Assembly (NCBI RefSeq): GCF_020150455.1
Contig: NZ_CP083740.1
Location: 4,650,001 to 4,714,000, forward strand
Direction of reading: 5' to 3'
DNA from: Bremerella sp. TYQ1
GTDB lineage: Bacteria; Planctomycetota; Planctomycetia; Pirellulales; Pirellulaceae
Length of the DNA stretch: 64,000 nt
Below, one piece after another: positions 55,001 to 63,764 of this stretch. The position numbers were made by a program, and so were the translations under genes. Under the pieces are notes generated by a model, which did no database searches, was not told where the DNA came from, and saw nothing but the letters and a program-made list of their open reading frames with translations. The number at the start of each line of letters is the position of its first letter. Positions within the stretch are counted from its first letter, which is position 1.

Positions 55001-58000
55001 ATTCCAAGACGCTGCAAGTTGTTTTGTTGCCGGAAGAACATGGGTATGCCACGTTCCGAATTTTGAGCGCCGAGACATCCGATAGCGACGATACGATTTG
55101 GAAGTTGCATGCTGCCGGAAAGATTGCCCCGGCTGCCGCACGGCCCGAAAAGGCCGACCTGCAAGAAGCTTTTTTCCGCATGGAAAAGCAAGTCGATGTC
55201 GAGGAGTTCTACGCAGGGGCGAAGCAAAGCGGTTTGCAATATGGCCATGCTTTTCAGGGAATCAAGCGTCTCGGCAATGGCGAAGATGAAGCCTTGGCAG
55301 AAGTCGCGTTGCCAACCGATTTACAAAGTGATGCACGAAATTATCACGTGCACCCTGCCCTGCTTGATGCTTGCCTGCAAACGGTGGGAAGCCTGCTTGC
55401 CGATGAGTTGACCCCGGGGACCACGTTTATCCCGATTGGTATCGGCAGCGTGATATGCTTCGAGGATCACTCGCCGCAGCGCGTCGCATGTTGGTCGAAG
55501 ATCACCGGACGCAAGCCGGGGCGGATGCCGCAGGTGGAAGCCGATCTGGTTCTCGCCAATGAAGAGGGAGAAGTGCTTGCGGAGGTCCGCGGACTTAAGC
55601 TTGCTCGACTCGCTAAGATCGACTTGCAAAAACGCTTAGTCGCGGATGTCGACCGTTGGTATCACGAGGTGAAGTGGCTGGAAACGCCGCGGATCGGCAA
55701 GCCACTGACGGTGGATGAGAACGAAGATTCGGTGTGGCTCGTCTTCGGTGACGGCCGGCCGATGACCGAGTATCTGGTCGATCAGCTGACGCAGCGGAAG
55801 CAGCAAGTCATGCAGGTCTACCCCGGCACCGAACTGGAATTCGGTGAAGCGGATGCCACGCTCGATCCTGCCGAGCCATCTCAGTTTGCAGACCTGCTTG
55901 AGTCACTCAAGCTAGGGGGGAATCGCAAACTGCGAGGCGTGATTTATCTGTGGGCACAGCAAGACCTTTCCGGCAAAGCGAACGAGTCGATGGTCGATCA
56001 CGCCCTTGGCTGCCAAGGCTTGCTGCACGTCGCTCAGGCACTCGGTGAACTGGAAGATCAGTCACCACGATTGTATGCGGTCACGCTTGGCGGCCAGCGG
56101 ATTTTCCCTGGCGATAAGATCGGTCATCCGCTGGAGGCCGCGACTTGGGGCCTGGCAGGTGTCATTGCGAATGAACTTCCCAAGTTGAATTGTACGCGGA
56201 TTGATGTCGACGCGGCGGATCGCGATACGGCTGGCCGTCTGTTCGGTGAAATCTGGGTTCCAGATTCGGAAACCGAAATCGCTCTGCGAGGTGAGAAGCG
56301 TTTCGCATCGCGACTGATGCCAATGCGTTTGGCGGCTGATGGCGAGTTGACGGTTCCAGAGCAGTCGTATCAGCTTGGCCTGAAGAAGTTTGGCATGTTG
56401 ACCAACTTAGAGTTGGTTCCCAAGCCGCGTACGGCCCCCGGTGAAACCGAAGTAGAGATCGCGGTCAAAGCGTCCGGTCTCAATTTTCGCGACGTACTGC
56501 GGGCCCTCGGGATGCTGCAGGAATACGAAAAAGAGATCGGTATTCTTACCGAAGCGGACGTCACGTTCGGCTTCGAAGGAAGTGGCATTATTACGGCCGT
56601 TGGTAGCCAGGTGAAGAACCTGGAAGTCGGCGATGAGGTGATCGCGCTTTCGACGGCCAGCATGACAAGCCATCTGTTGGTCGATCAAAACTACGTTGCC
56701 AAGAAGCCGAGCAATCAATCGTTTGGTGAAGCCGCGACAATCCCGCTGGCCTTCCTGACGGCTCACTATGGACTTACTCGCCTGGCCAAGCTTCGCAAAG
56801 GGGAACGGGTCTTGATCCACGCGGCCGCTGGGGGTGTCGGTCAGGCCGCGGTTGCCATTGCTCAAGCTGTGGGGGCTGAAATCTATGCGACCGCAAGTCA
56901 CGGCAAATGGGACTTCCTTCACTCGCTGGGCATCAAGCATGTTTACGATTCCCGCACAACGCTTTTCAGCGATGCAATCCTGAATGACACCGGCGGCGAA
57001 GGCGTCGATGTTGTTCTGAATAGCTTGAATCAAGAGTTCATTCCCAAGAGTGTCGAGTGCCTGACCGAGAGTGGGCGGTTTGTCGAGATCGGCAAGATTG
57101 GTGTCTGGACTTCGGAGCAGTTCGCGGATGTTCGTCCGAAGGCGAAGTACTTCCCGTTCGACTTGGGCGACGAAGAACGCAATTCGCCTGGCTTGATTGC
57201 GGAGATGCTCGAAGAACTACTTCCACAGTTCGAGTCGCACAAGCTGGCGGCGCTTCCGCTGCAGACCTATCGCATTGAAGAAGCGGTCGAAGCGTTTCGT
57301 TTCATGCAGCAGGCCAAGCATCTGGGGAAAGTCGTGCTTCAGATGACGCCGCCAACAGGCGAGCGTCCGCTGATTCGTGGCGAAGCGACATACTTGATCA
57401 CCGGTGGCACCGGGGCGATTGGTCTGGAAGTCGCCACGTGGTTGGTCGAACAAGGAGCGAAGAGCATTGTTCTGACCAGTCGTAGTGGCAAAGCGAGTGA
57501 AGCCGCGGCCGAACAGATTGCTGCTTGGGAAACCGAGGGAGTCCAAGTCGCCGTATCGACGATGGACGCGGCCGACTCCGAGCAAGTAGCGGCGGTTTTA
57601 AAATACATCGAGACTGAACTTTCACCGCTAGCTGGCGTGTTTCACGCCGCTGGGGTGCTCGACGATGCAACGCTTTCGCAGCAGTCGTGGGAACGCTTCG
57701 CGAAGGTGTTGCCTGCGAAGGTGGATGGTTCGTGGTATTTGCATCAGCAAACGCGTGAGTTGCCGCTCGACTACTTCGTGTGCTTCTCGTCGATTGCGGC
57801 GATGATTGGTTCGCCAGGGCAAGCCAACTATGCAGCTGCCAACGCGTTTATGGATGCACTATGTGCAGGGCGTCGTGCCGAAGGGCTTACCGGGCTGAGT
57901 ATCAACTGGGGGCCATGGAGCGGCGGCGGAATGGCGAAGTCGGCTGACGCACGTCGACTTGCAGGGATCGGCTTGGGGATGATCGCCCCTCAGCAAGGCT

Positions 58001-59763
58001 TGCTTGCCCTCGAAGAGCTGTTACCGACACGTCACGCGAACGTCGGTGTTTTCCCTGTCGACTGGACGAAGTTTCTCAAACAGTTTGGCCGAAACAAGCA
58101 CCCTCGCTTATTGGACGAACTTGCGAAGATTCATCGTCAGGAGCGAACTGTATCCTCTGGAGGTAGTGGTTCGCTGCGAGACCGATTAGGTTCGGCGGAC
58201 GAAGACAAACGTGCATCGCTGATCAGTGATTATGTCGCCGATCAGGCCTCCAAAACGCTCGGTATCAGTGCGTCTCAGCTTGATCGCGCAAAGCCGCTGG
58301 CGGAAATGGGGCTCGACTCGTTAATGGGGATCGAGCTGAAAAACGCAATCGAGGCGGAGCTTGAGATCGACATCCCCGTCGAGGAGTTCTCGCAAGATAC
58401 AACGGTTACTAGCCTGGCAACGGCCGTTGCTGCTTTGGTGGGTGTCGAAGGAGACTTCACGGTCAGCAGTGGTGGTGACTCGTCTGCTCCGGCTGCTAAG
58501 GAAAAGCCTGCGAGGGCTATTGAAGACATCCCTGTGGCCGACTACCAAACGGACCAATTCCCGGAGGTGGTCGAACTGCAGGAGCGGATTGCCCGGTTTG
58601 CTCGCATGGGGATGGAAAGCCCTTACTTCGATGTCCACGAAGGAACCACACGCGACACGGCGACCATCGATGGTCGCGAGTTCATTTGCTTTAGCAGTTA
58701 TAACTACTTGGGAAGCAGCGGCGATCCAGAAGTAACCGCTGCCGCAAAAGCTGCCATCGATACGTTCGGTAGCAGCGTTTCGGCTAGTCGTGTGGTCTCT
58801 GGCGAAAAAACAATTCACGGAGAATTGGAACGAAAGATTGCCGAGTTCCTAGGGACAGAATCTTCGGTTTGTTTCGTGGGCGGTCACTCGACTAACGAGA
58901 CGACCATCGGGCACCTGATGAACCCTGGCGATTTGATCCTGCACGACGAGCTGGCTCATAACAGTTTGGTGCAAGGGTGCATTTTGTCCGGCGCCCAAAG
59001 ACGCTCTTTCCCGCACAACGATACTGCGGCATGCGAACGAATGCTTGCCGAAATGCGAGGGAAATATCGTCGCGCGGTGATCGTTGTCGAAGGCGTTTAC
59101 AGTATGGATGGCGACTACTGCGATCTGCCGAAACTGGTCGAGATCAAAGAGAAATACAAAGCCATGCTGTTCGTTGACGAAGCTCACTCGATCGGCACGA
59201 TGGGAAAGACCGGCCGGGGTATTTGCGAGCACTTCGGCATTCCAGGCTCGCGGATCGACTTCCTGATGGCAACGCTTAGTAAGTCGCTGGGAAGCTGCGG
59301 CGGTTACATCGCCGGTAAGAAGACGATGATCGAGTACCTCAAGTATACGGCTCCTGGATTCGTGTTTAGCGTGGGGATGCCACCGTCGAATGCTGCTGCC
59401 GCATTGGCATCGTTCGAGCGAATTGAACAGCATCCGGAAGTAGTCGCTAAGTGTATGAACAACTCGAAGTTGTTCCTGAAGCTGGCGAAGGAGAAAGGGC
59501 TCGATACGGGGCTAAGTGACAACACACCGGTGGTCCCCGTGATCACAGGGAATTCGCTTCTCGCGCTGCGATTGTCGCGAGCATTATACGCTCGCGGGTA
59601 CAATGTTCAGCCGATCATGTATCCAGCAGTGGAAGAGAAAGCAGCCCGCCTGCGATTCTTCATAACCAGCTGTCATAGCGAAGAGCAGATTCGCCAAACG
59701 GTTGATGTCACCGCGGAAGAACTGGAAAAGCTGAAGGCTGAAACGGACGATCCAGCCAAGTAG
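52060..59763 (+). CDS. Highly reducing type I polyketide synthase fused to alpha-oxoamine synthase
   Basis: 2567 residues. KS about 5-430 (C176 in DTACSSSL, H311, H351); AT 533-830 (GHSVG S624; HAFH 724-727, malonyl-type); DH about 900-1190 (H934 in HQLFGSPVFP, D1103 in DACLQ); structural KR about 1200-1420. No methyltransferase domain. ER about 1435-1760 (AAAGGVGQA near 1588); KR about 1770-2000 (GGTGAIG 1782-1788; S1911, Y1924, N1928; LDD marks B-type stereochemistry); ACP about 2045-2127 (S2087 in LDSLM). AONS about 2165-2560: NYLGSSG, GGHSTNETTIG, AHNSLVQG (H2300), VDEAHSIG (D2373), SKSLGSCGG with PLP lysine K2408. All catalytic residues examined are present. The absence of thioesterase and the C-terminal AONS predict release by decarboxylative condensation with an amino acid, giving an alpha-aminoketone. 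Which amino acid and chain length is unknown. Confidence 0.96.
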   Translation: MQPKNEPIAIIGIGCRLPGADSPEAFWNLLIEGRDAIGEVPPDRWDVDRLYDPEPATPGKMYTRRGGFLSNVADFDPTLFGISGREAEKMDPQQRLLLEVTWEAFENAGVPVKSLGNSATGIYVGISNSDYQRLLFRGLDSLHAYSATGTSLSIAANRISYLYNFRGPSIAVDTACSSSLVAAHLACQGLQSGETDLAVAAGVNLILTPEGTITFCQARMMAPDGRCKTFDASADGYVRGEGCGAVILKRLSDAERDGDRILSVIHGTAVNQDGLTNGLTAPNGPSQQEVLKAALENAQLQPQAIELIEAHGTGTSLGDPIEVRSLKNVLGTARDETHPLRLGSVKTNIGHLESAAGIAGLLKLVLSLSNGQIPPHLNFETLNPYIDLGGAHVEIVTEAKEWNAKAGNRIAGVSAFGFGGTNCHVIVGDYVAKPAGTKASITQDRPRHLLPLTTQTQDGLPLLAERYLEELQDESVSLADFAHSVAVGRSTLDARTFVNAADKDEAIAALHKLVEKGSKDSTSGEPVRRRNKVVFLFTGQGSQYPGMGRALYETQPVYRDAIDRCASELKKYDVPLMDVLFAEKDSTEIHQTAMSQPTLFATEYALFQLWKSWGVTPSMAIGHSVGEYVAACVAGVFSLEDALKLIALRGKLMQSLPAGGAMLAVSAGAERIETLLNGHSGQVGIAAVNSPQQTVLSGAAEAIEQVAELCQTEGIRATRLTVSHAFHSKLMDPILDEFEQAVSSIEMKPAAFPIAANLTGELSKDAFTKPDYWRQHLREAVRFADGIQAIAAKGGNVFVEIGPQPVLSGLGRVSVPGKENAWLPSLRNGRDDWQMMLNSLGELYEIGITIDWRAFDAPYARKRVELPTYPFQRSRFWAPDTMPASSGDDFGTGTGLMPTRTSHPLLGVEIPTATDEVLYQTNLAPGFPAYLNDHQLFGSPVFPATGYVELAIAAGKTYFGEGVLAVEQLQVQQPLVFEEQHSKTLQVVLLPEEHGYATFRILSAETSDSDDTIWKLHAAGKIAPAAARPEKADLQEAFFRMEKQVDVEEFYAGAKQSGLQYGHAFQGIKRLGNGEDEALAEVALPTDLQSDARNYHVHPALLDACLQTVGSLLADELTPGTTFIPIGIGSVICFEDHSPQRVACWSKITGRKPGRMPQVEADLVLANEEGEVLAEVRGLKLARLAKIDLQKRLVADVDRWYHEVKWLETPRIGKPLTVDENEDSVWLVFGDGRPMTEYLVDQLTQRKQQVMQVYPGTELEFGEADATLDPAEPSQFADLLESLKLGGNRKLRGVIYLWAQQDLSGKANESMVDHALGCQGLLHVAQALGELEDQSPRLYAVTLGGQRIFPGDKIGHPLEAATWGLAGVIANELPKLNCTRIDVDAADRDTAGRLFGEIWVPDSETEIALRGEKRFASRLMPMRLAADGELTVPEQSYQLGLKKFGMLTNLELVPKPRTAPGETEVEIAVKASGLNFRDVLRALGMLQEYEKEIGILTEADVTFGFEGSGIITAVGSQVKNLEVGDEVIALSTASMTSHLLVDQNYVAKKPSNQSFGEAATIPLAFLTAHYGLTRLAKLRKGERVLIHAAAGGVGQAAVAIAQAVGAEIYATASHGKWDFLHSLGIKHVYDSRTTLFSDAILNDTGGEGVDVVLNSLNQEFIPKSVECLTESGRFVEIGKIGVWTSEQFADVRPKAKYFPFDLGDEERNSPGLIAEMLEELLPQFESHKLAALPLQTYRIEEAVEAFRFMQQAKHLGKVVLQMTPPTGERPLIRGEATYLITGGTGAIGLEVATWLVEQGAKSIVLTSRSGKASEAAAEQIAAWETEGVQVAVSTMDAADSEQVAAVLKYIETELSPLAGVFHAAGVLDDATLSQQSWERFAKVLPAKVDGSWYLHQQTRELPLDYFVCFSSIAAMIGSPGQANYAAANAFMDALCAGRRAEGLTGLSINWGPWSGGGMAKSADARRLAGIGLGMIAPQQGLLALEELLPTRHANVGVFPVDWTKFLKQFGRNKHPRLLDELAKIHRQERTVSSGGSGSLRDRLGSADEDKRASLISDYVADQASKTLGISASQLDRAKPLAEMGLDSLMGIELKNAIEAELEIDIPVEEFSQDTTVTSLATAVAALVGVEGDFTVSSGGDSSAPAAKEKPARAIEDIPVADYQTDQFPEVVELQERIARFARMGMESPYFDVHEGTTRDTATIDGREFICFSSYNYLGSSGDPEVTAAAKAAIDTFGSSVSASRVVSGEKTIHGELERKIAEFLGTESSVCFVGGHSTNETTIGHLMNPGDLILHDELAHNSLVQGCILSGAQRRSFPHNDTAACERMLAEMRGKYRRAVIVVEGVYSMDGDYCDLPKLVEIKEKYKAMLFVDEAHSIGTMGKTGRGICEHFGIPGSRIDFLMATLSKSLGSCGGYIAGKKTMIEYLKYTAPGFVFSVGMPPSNAAAALASFERIEQHPEVVAKCMNNSKLFLKLAKEKGLDTGLSDNTPVVPVITGNSLLALRLSRALYARGYNVQPIMYPAVEEKAARLRFFITSCHSEEQIRQTVDVTAEELEKLKAETDDPAK

Positions 59764-59802
59764 TCCGCCTGGCATTCAATGTTGCGAAAGGGAAGATAAT
59801 CG

Positions 59803-60705
59803 GTGTCGATCCAAGTACCTACGCAGACTTTGGCCTTGCTGACGAAGGGGACAATTTCGCTGGATGATGTCGAGCAGCATCTCTCTGCAAATGGCATCAA
59901 GTGTCACCTGGAGGATGCGGTGCGACCGTCTGGAGAGATGAAGTCGTTCGCCCGATCGACGCTTTCCGATGACGGACCGATGGTGCTGATTGAGTCGTGT
60001 GCTTTCCCTTGGAGCGAGCTTGCTGGATCCGACGCACTCGCGGCCAATGGGGACTTTTTGCAAGAGTCGCTTGAGCGAGCTTGTCAGTTTCAGTTGAGCT
60101 GGGAAGGTGTCGAGGGGGCAATTGCCGAACATCAAGCGATCGTTCTCGTTTCGATCGTGGAAGAGGCAGGCAAAACTTTGTCGCCTGTTTCCCAACTGCG
60201 GCGGTTAGTAGAGTTATCGAAGACAGTCCTGGCGATCGGCCATCATCCCGAAGTCATCGCCTATTTTTGTCCTGCCGGGGAAGTCTTGTTGCCAGTCGCG
60301 ATGCTGGCTGAACTTCTACAGACGAGTCAAATCGCCGAGGTGCCACCACTCGATTTGTTTTCAAACCTTCGGCTTTCGTGGTTGGATGAACGTTGGGTAA
60401 TCTTTGAAACGATCGGTAACTCTCAGCTTTTGTTGCCAGACTTCGAGATCTACGCCGATAGCCAACAGCACGATCTGAACGAATTGGCCAGTTGGCTGCG
60501 GCGATTGAGTTGGCGGCAATTGACGCCAGAGAACGCTTTGGCCGATTCACATGCGATACAAAATCCCCAAGGGGCGGACTTCGATGTGGTTTACGCGGAA
60601 GACGCGTTGCTTTCACCGAGTCGCAATGTTGTGCGATTGATCGCTCGCGATGAATTGGCAATGCCGAATGGTCTGCCGAAACGACTGCGGATCGAACGGA
60701 AGTGA
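59803..60705 (+). CDS. Unknown protein, last gene of polyketide operon (possibly DUF4261-like)
   Basis: 300 residues from GTG at 59803, with AGGGAAG 9 bases upstream and 39 bp after the synthase stop, so co-transcription is likely. No signal peptide and no membrane helix. The middle (VLAIGHHPEVIAYFCPAGEVLLPVAMLAELL...PPLDLFSNLRLSWLDERWVIFETIGNSQLLLPDFEIYAD) resembles what I remember of DUF4261-type proteins. I cannot verify that, and the family has no known reaction. No catalytic motif is visible. It converges on the next gene with no gap. Confidence 0.7.
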   Translation: MSIQVPTQTLALLTKGTISLDDVEQHLSANGIKCHLEDAVRPSGEMKSFARSTLSDDGPMVLIESCAFPWSELAGSDALAANGDFLQESLERACQFQLSWEGVEGAIAEHQAIVLVSIVEEAGKTLSPVSQLRRLVELSKTVLAIGHHPEVIAYFCPAGEVLLPVAMLAELLQTSQIAEVPPLDLFSNLRLSWLDERWVIFETIGNSQLLLPDFEIYADSQQHDLNELASWLRRLSWRQLTPENALADSHAIQNPQGADFDVVYAEDALLSPSRNVVRLIARDELAMPNGLPKRLRIERK

Positions 60706-61005
60706 TTAGCGATCTTTGCGCTGGGCTTGCTTTTCCCAGTACCGCAGTAGCTCTTTGCCGAGGCTCAGCAGCGTTAAGAGAAGCATCGGGGCAGCAAGAG
60801 TCACAAACATAAAGCTGAAACGGTTCGAGAGAGCACCCTCTTTCGATTCGTTCAGCATGTAATGCCCCATTACAAACAGCACGCTCAAAAGAAACGTTGC
60901 GAGCATGATCGAGCCAATTCCGAAACGCGGTCGCCACGGCCGTCGTGGTTGCGGCTCGCGAACCGGTGAGACGGTATCGTCATCGAAGAGGGGATCGTCA
61001 CCCAT
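60706..61005 (-). CDS. Two-helix membrane protein
   Basis: 99 residues: a Pro/Arg-rich cytoplasmic start (REPQPRRPWRPRF), two hydrophobic helices (about 30-49 SIMLATFLLSVLFVMGHYML and 63-83 SFMFVTLAAPMLLLTLLSLG) and a basic tail. No family is recognised. Its start lies 2 bp after the stop of the metallophosphatase gene, so the two are translationally coupled. Confidence 0.7.
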   Translation of the reverse strand: MGDDPLFDDDTVSPVREPQPRRPWRPRFGIGSIMLATFLLSVLFVMGHYMLNESKEGALSNRFSFMFVTLAAPMLLLTLLSLGKELLRYWEKQAQRKDR

Positions 61006-61007
61006 GG

Positions 61008-61898
61008 TCAGGACATTGCCGCCAGAATTGGATCGTGCAGGGAATGAATCCGGTTGAGTAGGTCTTCTTGGGTCAGGTCTTCCGAGACCGGCACCATTAA
61101 GTACTTACCCAATCGACTGCAACAGTCTAGCACGATCTGGCGAGAGTTCGGCGATGCGAAACCATACTGGCACGGTTCATGGCCTGTGATGAATAGTTCG
61201 ATACCGAGCTGTTTCGAAAGTTCATCAACGTTCTCTTGCCGGAAATCGCGTCCCCAAACCAAACGGTGGAGCGATCCACCACAGGCTCGATCGTTGGCGT
61301 TCAGTTCACGGTCGAAAATCGTTGCGTCAAACGGTTCTTCGTCGCACTGCTTGGGAAGGCTATGGGAGACCATGATGCGGTCACCGATTCGGATTGCAAT
61401 CGGCAGACTACCGAGAAACTGAAGCTGCGCGGCGCGAACGGCCGGAGCTGCGTCGCCGTACATTTGGCCCATGCCGCAACGAAACATGAGGTTGAGCATT
61501 TTGCCCGCCTTCATGATCGGATAGTCGGTCAGCTCTGCCAGCTCGTGGTTCGAGATCAGAAAGTGAACCTGATTCGGGTACCGAATCACCAGCTGAGCAA
61601 TATCTTCCAGCATCAAGTGCGACATGCAGCCGCCAGCTTTCGGGTAGGTCGGTCCACCGTGACAGACTTCCTGGAAGACCAAGTGCCGACCTGGGTTTGA
61701 GTCTAAGTCGGCGATATCGAGAATGCGACGGAAGTTCGTTCGATTGCCGTGCAGGTCGGCAGTAACCATCACATCGTCGGCCGTCGATTCATCGAGATAG
61801 ACGACATTCCCTCGTCGGAGGGACGAATCTCGCAGGATTTGCCCAGCTTTCTGATAGCACTCAACCGTATTCTGGGCCACGTTGGCGGCAACACTCAT
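61008..61898 (-). CDS. Calcineurin-like metallophosphoesterase with altered second motif
   Basis: 296 residues, soluble. Metal-binding motifs: TADLHGN (D48, H50), SNHE (third motif), VSHSLP and ITGHEP (His ligands). The second motif, normally GDxxDR, is replaced by HLVFQEVCHGG, so the bridging Asp is missing or substituted by Glu. The spacing looks like a protein-phosphatase/Ap4A-hydrolase-type fold. The substrate may be phosphoprotein or nucleotide. First gene of a two-gene operon with the small membrane protein. Confidence 0.8.
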   Translation of the reverse strand: MSVAANVAQNTVECYQKAGQILRDSSLRRGNVVYLDESTADDVMVTADLHGNRTNFRRILDIADLDSNPGRHLVFQEVCHGGPTYPKAGGCMSHLMLEDIAQLVIRYPNQVHFLISNHELAELTDYPIMKAGKMLNLMFRCGMGQMYGDAAPAVRAAQLQFLGSLPIAIRIGDRIMVSHSLPKQCDEEPFDATIFDRELNANDRACGGSLHRLVWGRDFRQENVDELSKQLGIELFITGHEPCQYGFASPNSRQIVLDCCSRLGKYLMVPVSEDLTQEDLLNRIHSLHDPILAAMS

Positions 61899-62144
61899 AG
61901 GCTTTTATGGGAACGGTAAATCAGGGACGAGAAAACAGTGGCAACGATTTATTGTTGTCAGTTGGGGGGCTGGAGGCAAACTAGATTTCTACAGGTCCAG
62001 TTGTAGGGCTTATAGGGAGTTCATCGGACACCCCGATCTCATGTCAAAAAGTTTCTTGACGAAATCGCAGATTTAGGTGCCTCGGTCCGACCATTTTTCG
62101 ACCTATGCTTTCGATGAACTTTTCACTTGTCTTTTCTTCTCTGA

Positions 62145-63051
62145 ATGCCGATGACTTCCGACCGTCGAAATTCGATGCGCTTTTCGGTGGCCCCTTCGCG
62201 GGTCAAAGCCCAGCTTCAGGTCGGTAGAGATACATTCAAAGCGGAATTGCTGGACGAATCGATGGCAGGTTTCGCCGTTGCCGTTCAAATCCCGCGAAGA
62301 AAATTGGGCGAAAACGGTTTCGTGAGCGAGTCCGAATGCCCTTTCTTTGGCGAGATCGCTCGTCTCAGTATCGCCGGAAATAGCGAATACGAAGTCCAGA
62401 TTATCAGCATTGTCCCCCGCGAGGACGAATCGGCCTCGGCAACGAAGTCACGCGTTTGTTTGCGTCTGGGGACACGTGTTGTTCGCGAGATCTACGAACG
62501 TCATCGCAACTCACTGGGACGAAATCTCCGCCTGGTAACATCGCTGGTTTTGGCTCTCGGGATCTCGTTTTATTACAACGCGTCCGCGATTTCTGGACAG
62601 TTTTCCCGGCTCATGCCATCGGCGGAAGTCGCTTGGGAAGACTTCGTTGAGCAGTTGAAGGACTTTCAGTCGGAGGAACGGACATGGCGAAAGGAAATTG
62701 CTCATGCGTCCTCTCACGGCTTTGTCGTTCCAGAGACGGAGGAAATGACGAAGCTGATCCAGTTCTCAAAGTCACTACCGACGCTGCATCGTGTTGAAAA
62801 AGTCATGCTTTTCCAGCAGGACAGTCCGTTTGTCAAACAACTGAATTTGTCGGCAGACCAACTTCTTGCGGTTCGCAAAATCGCATTAGAGGCTGGCGCG
62901 GCGATGGAGCAGCTTTGGCAGCGTATGCAGCACGAAAAGGAAGCCTTTCAAGAGAATCTAACGGAGCTTCTCCTCGAGGTAGAAACACGCATCCTGGCGA
63001 ATCTTACGCCGGAACAAGCCAAAATGTGGATGCACGCTCAGTTTGGCTAGG
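62145..63051 (+). CDS. PilZ-domain membrane protein with LTPEQ-type C-terminal region
   Basis: 301 residues from the ATG at 62145. Residues 1-115 match PilZ, the c-di-GMP receptor fold: RxxxR at R8-R12 (RNSMR) and DxSxxG at D37-G42 (DESMAG), followed by beta strands (ARLSIAG, EVQIISIVPRED). A single membrane helix spans about 128-147. The C-terminal ~150 residues are helical and outside, with LNLSADQLLAVRKIALEAG and NLTPEQAKMW, the wording of Spy/CpxP-like LTPEQ repeats. c-di-GMP binding is predicted from the motif; the overall role is unknown. The gene is monocistronic. Confidence 0.8.
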
Positions 63052-63306
63052 CGGCTGCTAGCAGACTTGAGCTTCTCGCTTGGAAACAAGCCTGATCGTT
63101 GGAAATCTGTAACGGCTGGTAGGGATTGACCTGAATTGTTCAATTTTCCCGGATCTAAGGCCGATCAATCCTAGTGGACTCGCTTGTCATAGACACTTGG
63201 CGAGTGGCGCGTTTCCGTTCTCGGCTCCCGCTCCGAGAAACGGAAAACGATTGACCCCCAAAAAATGACCCAACGCCGTGCCCGCTACAGCGCGAGGAAA
63301 GTCAAC

Positions 63307-63531
63307 ATGAATCGCTTGTTTTTCATTCTGGCAGCCGTGTGCCTTTTGGCGGGCAGTGGCTGCTGCCATCACCAAATCGGTGCGAGCCCTTGTAACAACC
63401 CAACGAGCGTGAGTGCTCCGCCACCAGCCGTTCAAGGTGGTGCAGGGTCTGCTCAAGTCACCTATCCGTATTACACCACACGTGGCCCACGAGACTTCCT
63501 CGATCCGGCTCCGTTTGACATCGGATACTAA
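63307..63531 (+). CDS. Small Cys-rich lipoprotein
   Basis: 74 residues from the ATG at 63307, which has GAGGAAAG 6 bases upstream; the frame is open from 63265 but that start lacks a site. MNRLFFILAAVCLLAGSGCCHHQ is a lipoprotein signal with Cys in GSGC. The mature part is short, Pro/Gly/Tyr-rich and ends FDIGY. No family is recognised. Small lipoproteins of this kind are common in planctomycetes. A strong terminator follows. Confidence 0.72.
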   Translation: MNRLFFILAAVCLLAGSGCCHHQIGASPCNNPTSVSAPPPAVQGGAGSAQVTYPYYTTRGPRDFLDPAPFDIGY

Positions 63532-63563
63532 GCGTTCGTCGCAACTTGGAACACGAAGACGCG

Positions 63564-63602
63564 AGTGCCGCTTCCTGGGAAACTGGGGGCGGCACTTTTT
63601 TT
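63564..63602 (+). terminator. Rho-independent terminator after the small lipoprotein
   Basis: AGTGCCGC and GCGGCACT arms flank a 17-nt loop and are followed by a T-run to 63602. Confidence 0.88.
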
Positions 63603-63764
63603 GCGCGCTTATCAATTCGAGCGAAGCCTCAGACTGCGACGAAGCAGCTTGCGTAGCCCCTCAAGCTCCCCTGATTTGTGATCGAAAAACACCTGCGTGA
63701 GGTGTCCCGCAAAGATTCATGCAAAACGTACGTTAAATATGGGGTCCTATTTCCTCACTAATCC

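Noticed and set aside
52060..59763. Possible modular (non-iterative) PKS or a methyltransferase domain between DH and ER
   Set aside because: Only one set of domains exists and the 1200-1420 segment lacks a SAM-binding loop; it fits a structural KR subdomain instead.
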